From Chryseobacterium gleum (GTDB taxonomy: Bacteria > Bacteroidota > Bacteroidia > Flavobacteriales_D > Crocinitomicaceae): a stretch of DNA of 7,046 bases. Positions 1 through 6,533 of this stretch are shown piece by piece (position 1 is the stretch's first letter; every line of letters starts with the position of its first letter). Position numbers and translations under genes: made by a program. The notes under the pieces were generated by a model. It ran no database searches. It saw only the letters and a list, made by a program, of their open reading frames with translations, and was not told the origin of the DNA. The stretch lies in contig CAMCQW010000101.1 of assembly GCA_945877045.1 (NCBI GenBank), positions 1 through 7,046 of the forward strand. The letters are read 5' to 3'.

Positions 1-420
1 TTCTTTACGCAACGATTTAATTAAAACAGTAGCTAAAACAAGTCTAGAGGAAATTGCCAAAACGAACTGAAGAGAAAATAACAAGCCAAATGACCAATAA
101 TACATTTGATAGTTAGTAACCTTATCATCTAGAATTAGGACAAAAAAGATAAAAACAGATCCAATGACAGTACCAAAAAAGGTAAGATTTGAAATTTTCA
201 ATCGATAAATCCTGCGAATCTCATGGTAACTTCCTTGTAAATAGTAAATAAACAACCACAACAAGGGAACAATTATAATTCCTACCACAAAATTTTGATC
301 GATTTCAAAGGGCTTATTTTCGAGCCATGTTTTTCGAAAGAAAAAAAATAGACTCCAGGCAATTAGGGACATTAGCCAATCCAACAACAAAAAAAGACCA
401 ACCCAGGCTTTATTATTCAT
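1..420 (-). CDS. Sugar transferase (polyprenyl-phosphate glycosylphosphotransferase type), N-terminal part, cut by window edge
   Basis: The frame opens with ATG at 420-418 and stays open to base 1, giving 140 residues (start MNNKAWVGLF, end LIKSLRKE). It has four hydrophobic segments, at about residues 6-26, 45-61, 80-97 and 107-132, with short charged loops such as RKTWLENKPFE and GSYHEIRRIYR between them. From memory this matches the membrane N-terminus of Bacteroidota sugar transferases (WcaJ/WbaP-like), which move a sugar-1-phosphate from a nucleotide sugar to undecaprenyl phosphate at the inner membrane to start surface polysaccharide synthesis. The catalytic C-terminal domain would lie beyond base 1 and cannot be checked here. 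The start is well supported: it lies 2 nt after the stop of the lipoprotein gene, so the two are probably co-translated. The alternative is an unrelated four-helix membrane protein. Confidence 0.72.
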   Translation of the reverse strand, partial: MNNKAWVGLFLLLDWLMSLIAWSLFFFFRKTWLENKPFEIDQNFVVGIIIVPLLWLFIYYLQGSYHEIRRIYRLKISNLTFFGTVIGSVFIFFVLILDDKVTNYQMYYWSFGLLFSLQFVLAISSRLVLATVLIKSLRKE

Positions 421-422
421 TT

Positions 423-1295
423 CTAAAAATGTATCAATTTTAGATTGTCAATTTCGATTTCCGTTGAGGTTAATCCTGCTTCTAAATAGGCTTCAAAAGA
501 CTGCTCAAAATAGGATGAATTAGCGGAAGCGCCAACCATTTCCCTCAAATCAAGATAAATTTTCTTCCAAACAACAGAGGAAGCATCTTGCATCTGCAAT
601 GTAATATGTGGATTTGGAATAGTACCGGAAGGTGAAATTGCAAGTAAGCCAGTAACAACATTATTTGTATTTCGATAATCAATTTCCAAATACACTTCCT
701 TTCCTTTTGCAATATACGATGCCCAATTGGTATAAGCGACCCAACTTGAATCAACTGAATTTAAACCTATGTGAGCATAAAAATTTCCATTGAACCATTC
801 TAAATTCGTATTCTGCAAGGTAAAATTAGCTGCGGAAGTATTAGGATCATTAATAATACTGGTATTGATATCTTCGAAATCTTCAATTGTGAATGACAAA
901 TTATCCTTGTATTTCGTTGTAGGAGAAATGGTGAGCGTTTCATTTGCAACTAGCACCCCGTTTATTTGGTAGGTTTCTAGAAAAGGGTACACCTTTTTGG
1001 TTGCTGAGATTCCATTGTTTTTTATAGCTGGAAATATTTTAATATCGACAGCACCCGTCTTTAAAATTGGGATTTTAAATGGAACTTCAAAAACGCCGAT
1101 TAGCTCATCATTGACATATACCCAAGCATCCGTAATATTATCCGTTAATTCACCTTCTGAACCCGCATAATTTGAATTTGGCAATAAAGTCCAATCATTA
1201 ACAATTAGCCAAGAAGGATCGGGATTATTTTTGATGCAAGTTGAAAGTAAGAAAAGTAAAGAAATAAGTAGCGTAAATAGTTTCATATTTTTCAT
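423..1295 (-). CDS. Conserved Bacteroidota lipoprotein, probable beta-sandwich
   Basis: This gene encodes 290 residues. It begins with a type II signal peptide: charged MKNMK, a hydrophobic run LFTLLISLLFLL, then a lipobox-like L-S-T-C with Cys20 as the predicted lipidated residue (Thr at -1 is not the commonest choice). The mature protein begins KNNPDPSWL, which is typical of a linker to the membrane. Residues about 45-110 contain DAWVYVNDELIGVFEVP and PAIKNNGISATKK, resembling a PEGA-like beta domain that carries a short decoration on a surface protein. The C-terminal half alternates strands (VYLEIDYRN, KKIYLDLRE, EIEIDNLKLI) in the style of a jelly-roll or carbohydrate-binding fold. I recognise it as a conserved Bacteroidota family but know no assigned function. 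It starts 37 bp after the oxidoreductase gene and ends 2 nt before the sugar transferase. A role in surface polysaccharide export or attachment is only an inference. An internal Met at codon 4 is an alternative start. Confidence 0.75.
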   Translation of the reverse strand: MKNMKLFTLLISLLFLLSTCIKNNPDPSWLIVNDWTLLPNSNYAGSEGELTDNITDAWVYVNDELIGVFEVPFKIPILKTGAVDIKIFPAIKNNGISATKKVYPFLETYQINGVLVANETLTISPTTKYKDNLSFTIEDFEDINTSIINDPNTSAANFTLQNTNLEWFNGNFYAHIGLNSVDSSWVAYTNWASYIAKGKEVYLEIDYRNTNNVVTGLLAISPSGTIPNPHITLQMQDASSVVWKKIYLDLREMVGASANSSYFEQSFEAYLEAGLTSTEIEIDNLKLIHF

Positions 1296-1332
1296 ACCGG
1301 GGCGTGAACGATTAAGCGTATAATTTATTGTT

Positions 1333-2316
1333 TTAATTGATAGAATTATCTTTTAATTTTTCGATGATCCTGTATGCCACGTCCATGGCATTATATCCAT
1401 CCTCAATGGTTACTTTAGCAGGTACCTTATTATTGATGGAGAAAGCAAAAGCTTTCAATTCCTCTAGTATCGCATTGGTAGCAGCTAATTCAGGTTTATC
1501 GATAAGGATTTTCTTTTTTGATTTATTTTCCCCTAAATCCATGATGAAATCAAAGGGGTCCGCTTCGCCATCTAAGTCTTGCATTCGAACGACTTCTAAG
1601 GTTTTATTGAGAAAATCAACTCCCACGTAGGCATCTTTTTGAAAGAAGCGCGATTTACGCATATTTTTCAGTGAAATCCGTGAGGCAGTTAAATTAGCGA
1701 CACAGCCATTTTCGAATTCAATCCTTGCATTTGTGATATCGTGTGAATCGCTTACAATCGCAACACCAGATGCGGCAATTTTCTTCACATTCGATTTAAC
1801 AATACTGAGAATAACATCGATATCATGAATCATTAAATCCAAGACCACAGGAACATCGGTCCCTCGGGGATTAAATTGTGCCAAGCGATGCGTTTCAATA
1901 AACATTGGATTATCAAGAAATGGGAGCGCTGCTTGAAAAGCAGGGTTGAAACGCTCCACGTGTCCAATTTGTACCACAACAGACGCTTCATACGCCAATT
2001 GCACTAGAATACGCGCTTCCTCCATCGTTTCCGACAATGGTTTTTCAATAAAAATATGTTTCCGATTTCGCAGTGATTCGGCCGCAACAACAAAGTGATT
2101 AAGCGTAGGAGTAACAATATCCAAACAATCAACCGCTTGGATTAATTCTGTAACACTTGAAAACGATTTCACCTTAAAATCCCTTTCAACCGCGCTAGAA
2201 GCTAAAGGATCAATATCATAAAATCCGACCACCTCAAAAATATCAGTTAATTGAAGGAGTAAACCCAGGTGAATTTTCCCTAGATGACCAACTCCTAAAA
2301 CACCAATTTTCAACAT
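1333..2316 (-). CDS. Gfo/Idh/MocA family NAD(P)-dependent oxidoreductase
   Basis: This gene encodes 327 residues, the usual family length. The N-terminal Rossmann fold shows the nucleotide-binding glycines in GVLGVGHLGKIH (Gly8, Gly10, Gly13). The family signature EKP lies at 91-93 (IEKPLSE), with Lys92 the expected catalytic lysine. The second domain carries GHVERFNP (118-125) and DLMIHDID (160-167), where Asp160 and His164 fit the DxxxH active-site motif. Members oxidise or reduce sugars, inositols or nucleotide sugars. The H-x-ERFNP signature recalls, from memory, UDP-GlcNAc 3-dehydrogenase-like members (GnnA/WbpB relatives), so a sugar-nucleotide substrate is plausible but not proven. The ATG at 2316 starts about 20 bp past the terminator hairpin of the ribosomal operon, and I see no clear TAnnTTTG promoter in that gap. 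It is followed 37 bp later by the lipoprotein gene, so the two may be co-transcribed. Confidence 0.88.
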   Translation of the reverse strand: MLKIGVLGVGHLGKIHLGLLLQLTDIFEVVGFYDIDPLASSAVERDFKVKSFSSVTELIQAVDCLDIVTPTLNHFVVAAESLRNRKHIFIEKPLSETMEEARILVQLAYEASVVVQIGHVERFNPAFQAALPFLDNPMFIETHRLAQFNPRGTDVPVVLDLMIHDIDVILSIVKSNVKKIAASGVAIVSDSHDITNARIEFENGCVANLTASRISLKNMRKSRFFQKDAYVGVDFLNKTLEVVRMQDLDGEADPFDFIMDLGENKSKKKILIDKPELAATNAILEELKAFAFSINNKVPAKVTIEDGYNAMDVAYRIIEKLKDNSIN

Positions 2317-2321
2317 ATATA

Positions 2322-2365
2322 CAAGCTAAAAATAAAAAAGCCATCGGTAGAATACAGATGGCTTT
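2322..2365 (-). terminator. Intrinsic terminator of the thrS-infC-rpmI-rplT operon
   Basis: On the minus strand, AAAGCCATC (2365-2357) and GATGGCTTT (2345-2337) form a perfect 9-bp stem around an 11-nt loop. A T-rich run, TTTTTATTTTT with one A, follows. The stem starts 19 nt after the rplT stop codon. The shape and position fit a Rho-independent terminator for the translation operon. It lies only about 20 bp before the oxidoreductase start codon, so that gene needs read-through or its own promoter. Confidence 0.88.
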
Positions 2366-2384
2366 ATGCTGATAATTTTATAAA

Positions 2385-2732
2385 CTAGTTAGTTACTTTG
2401 TCAAATACTGCTTTAAAAGCATCGGGGTGATTTAACGCTAAATCTGCTAATACCTTTCTATTTAAAGCGATACCACTTTTATGAACGGAACCCATAAACT
2501 GAGAATAACTCATGCCATATTGACGAGTTCCAGCGTTTATACGTGTTATCCAAAGTGATCGATAACTTCTCTTTTTTTGTTTTCTACCAATATAGGCATA
2601 AACGAGACCTTTTTCAATTGCATTTTTTGCAACGGTCCATACATTTTTTCTTCTACCAAAGTAACCTTTGGCTAACTTCATCAAGTTTTTTCTTTTCGCT
2701 CTTGAAGCTACATGATTTACTGATCTAGGCAT
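2385..2732 (-). CDS. rplT: 50S ribosomal protein L20
   Basis: This gene encodes 115 residues, a normal length for bL20. The basic N-terminal extension (MPRSVNHVASRAKRKNLMK, then LAKGYFGRRKNVW) and the globular C-terminus (RINAGTRQYGMSYS, LNRKVLADLALNHPDAF) are diagnostic. L20 binds 23S rRNA early in large-subunit assembly. In E. coli and Bacillus it also represses its own operon by binding mRNA. The gene lies 89 nt after rpmI, the longest spacer inside the operon, and is followed by the operon terminator. It is intact, with no odd codons or frameshift. Confidence 0.98.
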   Translation of the reverse strand: MPRSVNHVASRAKRKNLMKLAKGYFGRRKNVWTVAKNAIEKGLVYAYIGRKQKKRSYRSLWITRINAGTRQYGMSYSQFMGSVHKSGIALNRKVLADLALNHPDAFKAVFDKVTN

Positions 2733-2821
2733 AATTTTAAGTTTTTTGACAAGAAGTGCTTCACTATCTCAGAAGGCTTAGAGACTTGTTATCGGGTTAA
2801 ACATTTAAGAACCAATGGAGA
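2733..2821 (-). other. rpmI-rplT spacer with weak potential RNA structure
   Basis: This 89-nt spacer is the longest inside the operon, against 8 and 40 nt for the other two. On the minus strand, ACAAG (2789-2785) can pair with CTTGT (2753-2749). Inside that, TCTC (2784-2781) can pair with GAGA (2770-2767) directly stacked on the first stem, and a short GAAGCACTTC dyad follows. Together they could form a small branched fold ending about 16 nt before the rplT start. The helices are only 4-5 bp and may arise by chance. An L20-binding control site is conceivable but unproven. Confidence 0.25.
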
Positions 2822-3019
2822 CTATTTCATGCAAAGCATCAACTTTACGTTAGGAAGATCGGCACTATGTACCAAGCCTGCATGCGTAAGGTTGCGTTTA
2901 CGTTTCGTAGCCATTTTAGTTAGTATGTGGCTTTTAAAAGCGTGTTTACGCTTAATCTTTCCACTTCCAGTAATAGTAAATCTCTTCTTAGCACTGGATT
3001 TTGTTTTCATTTTTGGCAT
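2822..3019 (-). CDS. rpmI: 50S ribosomal protein L35
   Basis: This gene encodes 65 residues, the normal size for bL35. The basic start (MPKMKTKSSAKKRFTITGSG) followed by KIKRKHAFKSHILTK and KRKRNL is the family signature. The protein fits into the 50S subunit. It sits between infC (40 nt upstream) and rplT (89 nt downstream), the conserved bacterial order. The start is fixed by the invariant MPKMKT. The C-terminus (VHSADLPNVKLMLCMK) has the usual Bacteroidota look. It is complete. Confidence 0.97.
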   Translation of the reverse strand: MPKMKTKSSAKKRFTITGSGKIKRKHAFKSHILTKMATKRKRNLTHAGLVHSADLPNVKLMLCMK

Positions 3020-3059
3020 TGTGTGACGTTTTAATTGTTTTTATTTATTATCAGCTTCT

Positions 3060-3605
3060 TTATTTCTTTTTCGAATTAATCATCAATATCATTTTCTTCC
3101 CTTCTAATTTTGGAAGTTGTTCTACCACCCCTACTTCAGCTAATTCTTGTGCAAATTTCAACAAAAGAATTTCACCTCTATCCTTAAAAACAATCGTTCT
3201 ACCTCTAAAGAAAACGTATGCTTTAACCTTGTTCCCCTCCTCTAAAAACTTCTTCGCGTGCGCTAATTTGAAGTTAAAATCGTGATCATCCGTGTTAGGA
3301 CCAAAACGTATTTCTTTAACTACAATCTTGCTCTGCTTAGCCTTTAGTTCCTTTTGTTTTCTTTTTTGATTATAAAGAAATTTCTTATAATCCATTATTT
3401 TACAAACGGGCGGCTTCGCATTCGGCGATATTTCAACTAAATCCAATTCCTGTTCTTCCGCTAATAAAATTGCATTAGCGACCGATATTAATTGAGGCTC
3501 TTGTCCTTCCGTAAGTAACCTTACTTCTGTAGCAAAAATTTTATCGTTAATACGATGTTGTGCCTCTATTTCCCTTTTAACAAAAGGTCTTGGATTTCTT
3601 CTCAT
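3060..3605 (-). CDS. infC: Translation initiation factor IF-3
   Basis: This gene encodes 181 residues. The N-terminal domain contains HRINDKIFATEVRLL, then EEQELDLVEISPNAKPPVCKIMDYKKF, the classic IF-3 signature. A lysine-rich linker helix (QKRKQKELKAKQ) leads to the C-terminal domain with VKEIRFGPNTDDHDFNFK and YVFFRGRTIVFKDRGEILL. IF-3 binds the 30S subunit, keeps it apart from 50S and checks the start codon. The ATG at 3605 is 8 nt after the thrS stop, with an in-frame TAA two codons upstream, so translation cannot start earlier. It uses ATG rather than the rare AUU start through which E. coli infC is autoregulated, so that control is absent here. Confidence 0.97.
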   Translation of the reverse strand: MRRNPRPFVKREIEAQHRINDKIFATEVRLLTEGQEPQLISVANAILLAEEQELDLVEISPNAKPPVCKIMDYKKFLYNQKRKQKELKAKQSKIVVKEIRFGPNTDDHDFNFKLAHAKKFLEEGNKVKAYVFFRGRTIVFKDRGEILLLKFAQELAEVGVVEQLPKLEGKKMILMINSKKK

Positions 3606-3613
3606 TCGTTAAT

Positions 3614-5557
3614 TTAGCTATTCATTGACAACTGCATTTCTATTTCATTTTGAACCAAATTAACAAAATCTTCATAAGGCATCTTACCGAGGTCACCTTT
3701 GCCTCTTTGCCTTACTGATATAGTGTTTGCTTCAATTTCTTCTTCTCCTACAATAAGCATAAAAGGCACTTTTGCCAATTCAGCATCTCGTATTTTCTTC
3801 CCTACTTTTTCGTTACGGTCGTCTACAAGACCGCGAATATCGGAATTATTTAGGAATTCTGAAACTTTTTTTGCGTAGTCGTTATATTTTTCGGATACTG
3901 GAAGGATAATAAATTGATCAGAAGCGAGCCATAAAGGAAAATCTCCGGCGCAATGTTCTAGTAAAACGGCCACAAATCTTTCCATTGATCCAAAAGGAGC
4001 GCGGTGAATCATTACGGGTCTATGTTTTTGATTATCTGCTCCAACGTACTCTAATTCAAAGCGTTCTGGCAAATTATAATCGACTTGGATAGTACCCAAT
4101 TGCCATTCTCTCCCCAAAGCATCCTGCACCATAAAGTCCAGTTTCGGACCATAAAAAGCAGCTTCTCCATAGGCAACCACAGTGTCTAAGTTTTTTTCTG
4201 CCGCCGCTTCAATTATTGCTTGTTCAGCCTTTGCCCAATTTTCATCAGAACCTATGTATTTCTCACTTTTTTCTTTATCACGCAATGAAATTTGAGCAGT
4301 AAAATTTTGAAAGTCTAATGTTTTAAGAACATATAAAACAATATCAATTACATTTTTAAATTCATCTTTTACTTGTTCTTGCGTACAAAAAATATGCGCA
4401 TCATCTTGGGTAAAACTCCTCACGCGTGTCAAACCATGCAACTCACCCGATTGCTCATAGCGATAGACGGTGCCAAATTCAGCAAAACGAATAGGTAAAT
4501 CTTTGTACGAACGAGGTCTAGCCTTGAAAATCTCACAATGGTGTGGGCAATTCATTGGTTTTAAATAAAACTCTTCGTTCGGATCAGGTGTTCTGATTGG
4601 CTGAAATGAATCGGCGCCATATTTTTCATAGTGACCAGAACAAACATACAACTCTTTGTTTCCAATATGTGGGGTAATTACTTGCTGATAACCCGCCTTA
4701 CGTTGTGCTTTCTTTAGAAAATTTTCAAGACGCTCTCTCAATGCTGCTCCTTTTGGCAACCATAAGGGTAATCCTTGGCCAACTTTTGCAGAAAAAGTAA
4801 AAAGATCTAATTCCTTTCCTAATTTACGATGATCGCGACGTTTCGCTTCTTCTAGTTTTTCAAGATAAGCTACCAATTCGCTTTGTTTCGGAAATGTTAT
4901 CCCATAAATCCGCGTTAACTGCTTATTCTTTTCATCGCCTCGCCAATAGGCACCCGCAATTGATAATAATTTAATCGACTTAATGAATCCAGTATCCGGA
5001 ATATGAGGCCCACGACATAAATCCGTGAAATTACCTTGCGTGTAAAACGTAATCGTTCCGTCTTCTAGGCCCTCTAACAATTCTAATTTATAAGGATCTT
5101 TTTTTTCAGTAAAATAAGCGATTGCCTCTTTTTTAGAAATTTCTTTCCGTAAGAAAGGATTTTTAGCTTTCGCTAATTCCTTCATTTTTTCTTCAACGAT
5201 TTCTAAATCTTTCTCTGTGATTGTATGTTCACCAAGATCGATATCATAATAAAATCCATTGGTTATCGGCGGACCTATTGCTAACTTGACACCCGGAAAA
5301 ACAAACTCCAATGCTTCAGCCATAAGGTGAGCGGAGGAATGCCACATCGTAGATTTTCCCTCAGCATCATTCCATGTGAGCAACTGTAATTGACAATTAG
5401 TATGCAACGAAAAGTTAGCATCTTGAACAACACCATCTATTTTTGCTGCTAGCACGTTACGCGCCAATCCTTCCGAAATACTTAATGCCACATCCATTGC
5501 GGAACTACCAATAGGATATTCACGCATGGAGCCATCGGGCAAAGAGACTTGAACCAT
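3614..5557 (-). CDS. thrS: Threonyl-tRNA synthetase
   Basis: This gene encodes 647 residues, full length for the bacterial enzyme, which charges tRNA-Thr in the cytoplasm. The domains in order are: TGS (about 1-62); the editing domain (about 65-225) with HSSAH (His73, His77) and CRGPH (Cys181, His185), the residues that clear Ser-tRNA-Thr; the class II catalytic core (about 245-540); and the anticodon-binding domain (about 546-645). In the core, the zinc ligands expected from E. coli ThrRS appear as Cys337 (MNCPHHC), His388 (DDAHIF) and His518 (MIHRAP). Motif 2 is RFAEFGTVYRYE and motif 3 is FGSMERF, with Arg527. All key residues are present. It is the first gene of the translation operon and has a recognisable promoter just upstream. 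Confidence 0.98.
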   Translation of the reverse strand: MVQVSLPDGSMREYPIGSSAMDVALSISEGLARNVLAAKIDGVVQDANFSLHTNCQLQLLTWNDAEGKSTMWHSSAHLMAEALEFVFPGVKLAIGPPITNGFYYDIDLGEHTITEKDLEIVEEKMKELAKAKNPFLRKEISKKEAIAYFTEKKDPYKLELLEGLEDGTITFYTQGNFTDLCRGPHIPDTGFIKSIKLLSIAGAYWRGDEKNKQLTRIYGITFPKQSELVAYLEKLEEAKRRDHRKLGKELDLFTFSAKVGQGLPLWLPKGAALRERLENFLKKAQRKAGYQQVITPHIGNKELYVCSGHYEKYGADSFQPIRTPDPNEEFYLKPMNCPHHCEIFKARPRSYKDLPIRFAEFGTVYRYEQSGELHGLTRVRSFTQDDAHIFCTQEQVKDEFKNVIDIVLYVLKTLDFQNFTAQISLRDKEKSEKYIGSDENWAKAEQAIIEAAAEKNLDTVVAYGEAAFYGPKLDFMVQDALGREWQLGTIQVDYNLPERFELEYVGADNQKHRPVMIHRAPFGSMERFVAVLLEHCAGDFPLWLASDQFIILPVSEKYNDYAKKVSEFLNNSDIRGLVDDRNEKVGKKIRDAELAKVPFMLIVGEEEIEANTISVRQRGKGDLGKMPYEDFVNLVQNEIEMQLSMNS

Positions 5558-5575
5558 TTTTTATTTTTGAGAGTA

Positions 5576-5604
5576 CAAAGGTAAATAAATCCCTTGTTAT
5601 TCAA
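5576..5604 (-). promoter_or_regulatory. Promoter of thrS operon (Bacteroidota -33/-7 type)
   Basis: On the minus strand a TTG (5604-5602) is followed by 18 nt and then TACCTTTG (5583-5576), a full match to the Bacteroidota -7 consensus TAnnTTTG with normal spacing. The expected transcription start is near 5570, leaving a leader of only about 13 nt before the ATG at 5557. The -33 TTG sits inside a small dyad, CCTTG-AATAA-CAAGG (5606-5592), which could be a regulator site or chance. Confidence 0.75.
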
Positions 5605-5624
5605 GGCCTTTCAATGATAATAAA

Positions 5625-6425
5625 CTACGATTTATTTCCATTTAGCAAACGATGCATATCAATTTGAATTGATCGGATGGAAGAACTTAAGTCATCATCT
5701 GCCATTTTTACCTCGGGCAATTCAGAAGAAATATAATTAACAAAGCGCCAAACTTCAAGTACCTCATCTACTCCTACTTGATACGGTTTGAAAAAACTAT
5801 TTGTTGATACTAATAAAAATGATTTATTGCTAACCAACTCATTGTAAAGTAATTTAAAAACAATCCCTTCATTTTTAGTCACTAAAATATATGGCTTGCC
5901 AGATTTTATGGCCGTCCAGTCTTGCACAAACTCACCGACAACGAATGAACCATCAACAACGGGAGGCATTGAATCTCCACTAATAGGAAAGGTTCTATAT
6001 TTTTTATTTTTAGAAAGAAACGGTAATCGCAGTGTAGGCAATTCACTAATAAATTCAAGATCTGCATACGCACTTACATAACCAGCACTTGCCTTTTGAG
6101 TGACTAATTCTATCAAGTCCTCATTGTCTTCATTGACCATGCTTGTTAAAACGCGCAAACTACTTCCAGCTGCTTTATCCTTCCAATTTTTATCGAAATT
6201 ATTCCAATCCGATGCCGTAAATTCTAAAAAATTTTCACTCAATAGCGCATCGATCGATAACTTGTAATAGTTACTCAATGCGATTAGATTATCAATATTT
6301 GGTTGTGCAACGCCATTTTCATAGCCGCTATAAGTAGAACGATTAAATCCTAAATCATTTGCAACATCTTCTTGCGATTTTTCAGCCCGCTTTCGTAACA
6401 ACTTTAAATTATCTCCAATTTTCAT
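5625..6425 (-). CDS. XRE-type HTH regulator with S24/LexA-like self-cleavage domain
   Basis: This gene encodes 266 residues. Residues about 5-61 form a Cro/CI-type helix-turn-helix (LRKRAEKSQEDVANDLGFNR, then STYSGYENGVAQPNIDNL) that binds DNA. Residues about 110-228 resemble a peptidase S24 domain: a candidate Ala-Gly cleavage site at 114-115 (KASAGYVSAYAD), the nucleophile Ser152 in ISGDSMPP, and the general base Lys191 in VFKLLY. This layout matches CI/LexA-like repressors that cut themselves when a stress signal arrives. It is not classical LexA, because the N-terminus is XRE rather than winged helix. The tail (about 235-266) is acidic and then helical. The ATG at 6425 follows a TAnnTTTG box and a dyad-rich region, suggesting autoregulation. 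The target genes and inducing signal are unknown. The thrS start lies 67 bp beyond the stop and has its own promoter. Confidence 0.9.
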   Translation of the reverse strand: MKIGDNLKLLRKRAEKSQEDVANDLGFNRSTYSGYENGVAQPNIDNLIALSNYYKLSIDALLSENFLEFTASDWNNFDKNWKDKAAGSSLRVLTSMVNEDNEDLIELVTQKASAGYVSAYADLEFISELPTLRLPFLSKNKKYRTFPISGDSMPPVVDGSFVVGEFVQDWTAIKSGKPYILVTKNEGIVFKLLYNELVSNKSFLLVSTNSFFKPYQVGVDEVLEVWRFVNYISSELPEVKMADDDLSSSIRSIQIDMHRLLNGNKS

Positions 6426-6439
6426 CTTATGATTTTGAA

Positions 6440-6447
6440 CAAAGTTA
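6440..6447 (-). promoter_or_regulatory. -7 promoter box of the S24 regulator gene
   Basis: The minus strand reads TAACTTTG, matching TAnnTTTG and ending 14 nt before the ATG. The expected transcript would have a leader of only about 9 nt. No TTG occurs 17-23 nt upstream (the only close one is 9 nt away), so the -33 part is weak. That would suit a promoter controlled through the adjacent dyads. Confidence 0.55.
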
Positions 6448-6452
6448 AAAAA

Positions 6453-6480
6453 TAATCAATAAAAAGATTACTTTTTAATC
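6453..6480 (-). promoter_or_regulatory. Candidate operator with three GATTA half-sites
   Basis: On the minus strand the block reads GATTA (6480-6476), AAAAG, TAATC (6470-6466), an 8-nt spacer, then GATTA (6457-6453): three half-sites of alternating orientation. A second, overlapping dyad has 7-bp arms, TAAAAAG and CTTTTTA (6477-6471 and 6466-6460), around 4 nt. The block sits where the -33 element of the regulator promoter should be, so a bound repressor would block polymerase. Binding by the regulator itself is inferred from position. AT-rich sequence gives dyads easily by chance. Confidence 0.4.
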
Positions 6481-6533
6481 ATTATTTTTATTTTGCTTTA
6501 AATTAGGAGCCTAAACGATACTGAAAGCTTGCA

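Noticed and set aside
545..972. Open frames of 60-69 codons overlapping the lipoprotein gene on both strands
   Set aside because: They lie wholly inside a convincing lipoprotein gene, in other frames, and show no recognisable protein features.
2829..3285. Plus-strand frames of 65 and 94 codons over rpmI and infC, with hydrophobic-looking products
   Set aside because: They are reverse-strand readings of basic, lysine-rich genes, where AAA/AAG codons read as Phe/Leu. No promoter or family resemblance was seen.
3606..3613. A non-ATG (AUU) start for infC, as in E. coli
   Set aside because: The ATT in this spacer is out of frame with infC, and an in-frame TAA lies two codons before the ATG at 3605, so ATG is the only sensible start.
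5562..5569. Plus-strand TATTTTTG, matching the -7 consensus and pointing towards antisense of the S24 regulator
   Set aside because: The nearest upstream TTG is only 10 nt away, no plus-strand gene follows, and such a T-rich match is expected by chance in this base composition.
5592..5606. The CCTTG/CAAGG dyad as the terminator of the S24 regulator gene
   Set aside because: The 5-bp stem is weak, no clean T-run follows on the minus strand, and it overlaps the thrS -33 element.
6460..6477. The 7-bp dyad TAAAAAG/CTTTTTA as an intrinsic terminator
   Set aside because: The stem has a single G-C pair and would be very unstable as RNA. Its place beside a -7 box suits a DNA site better.
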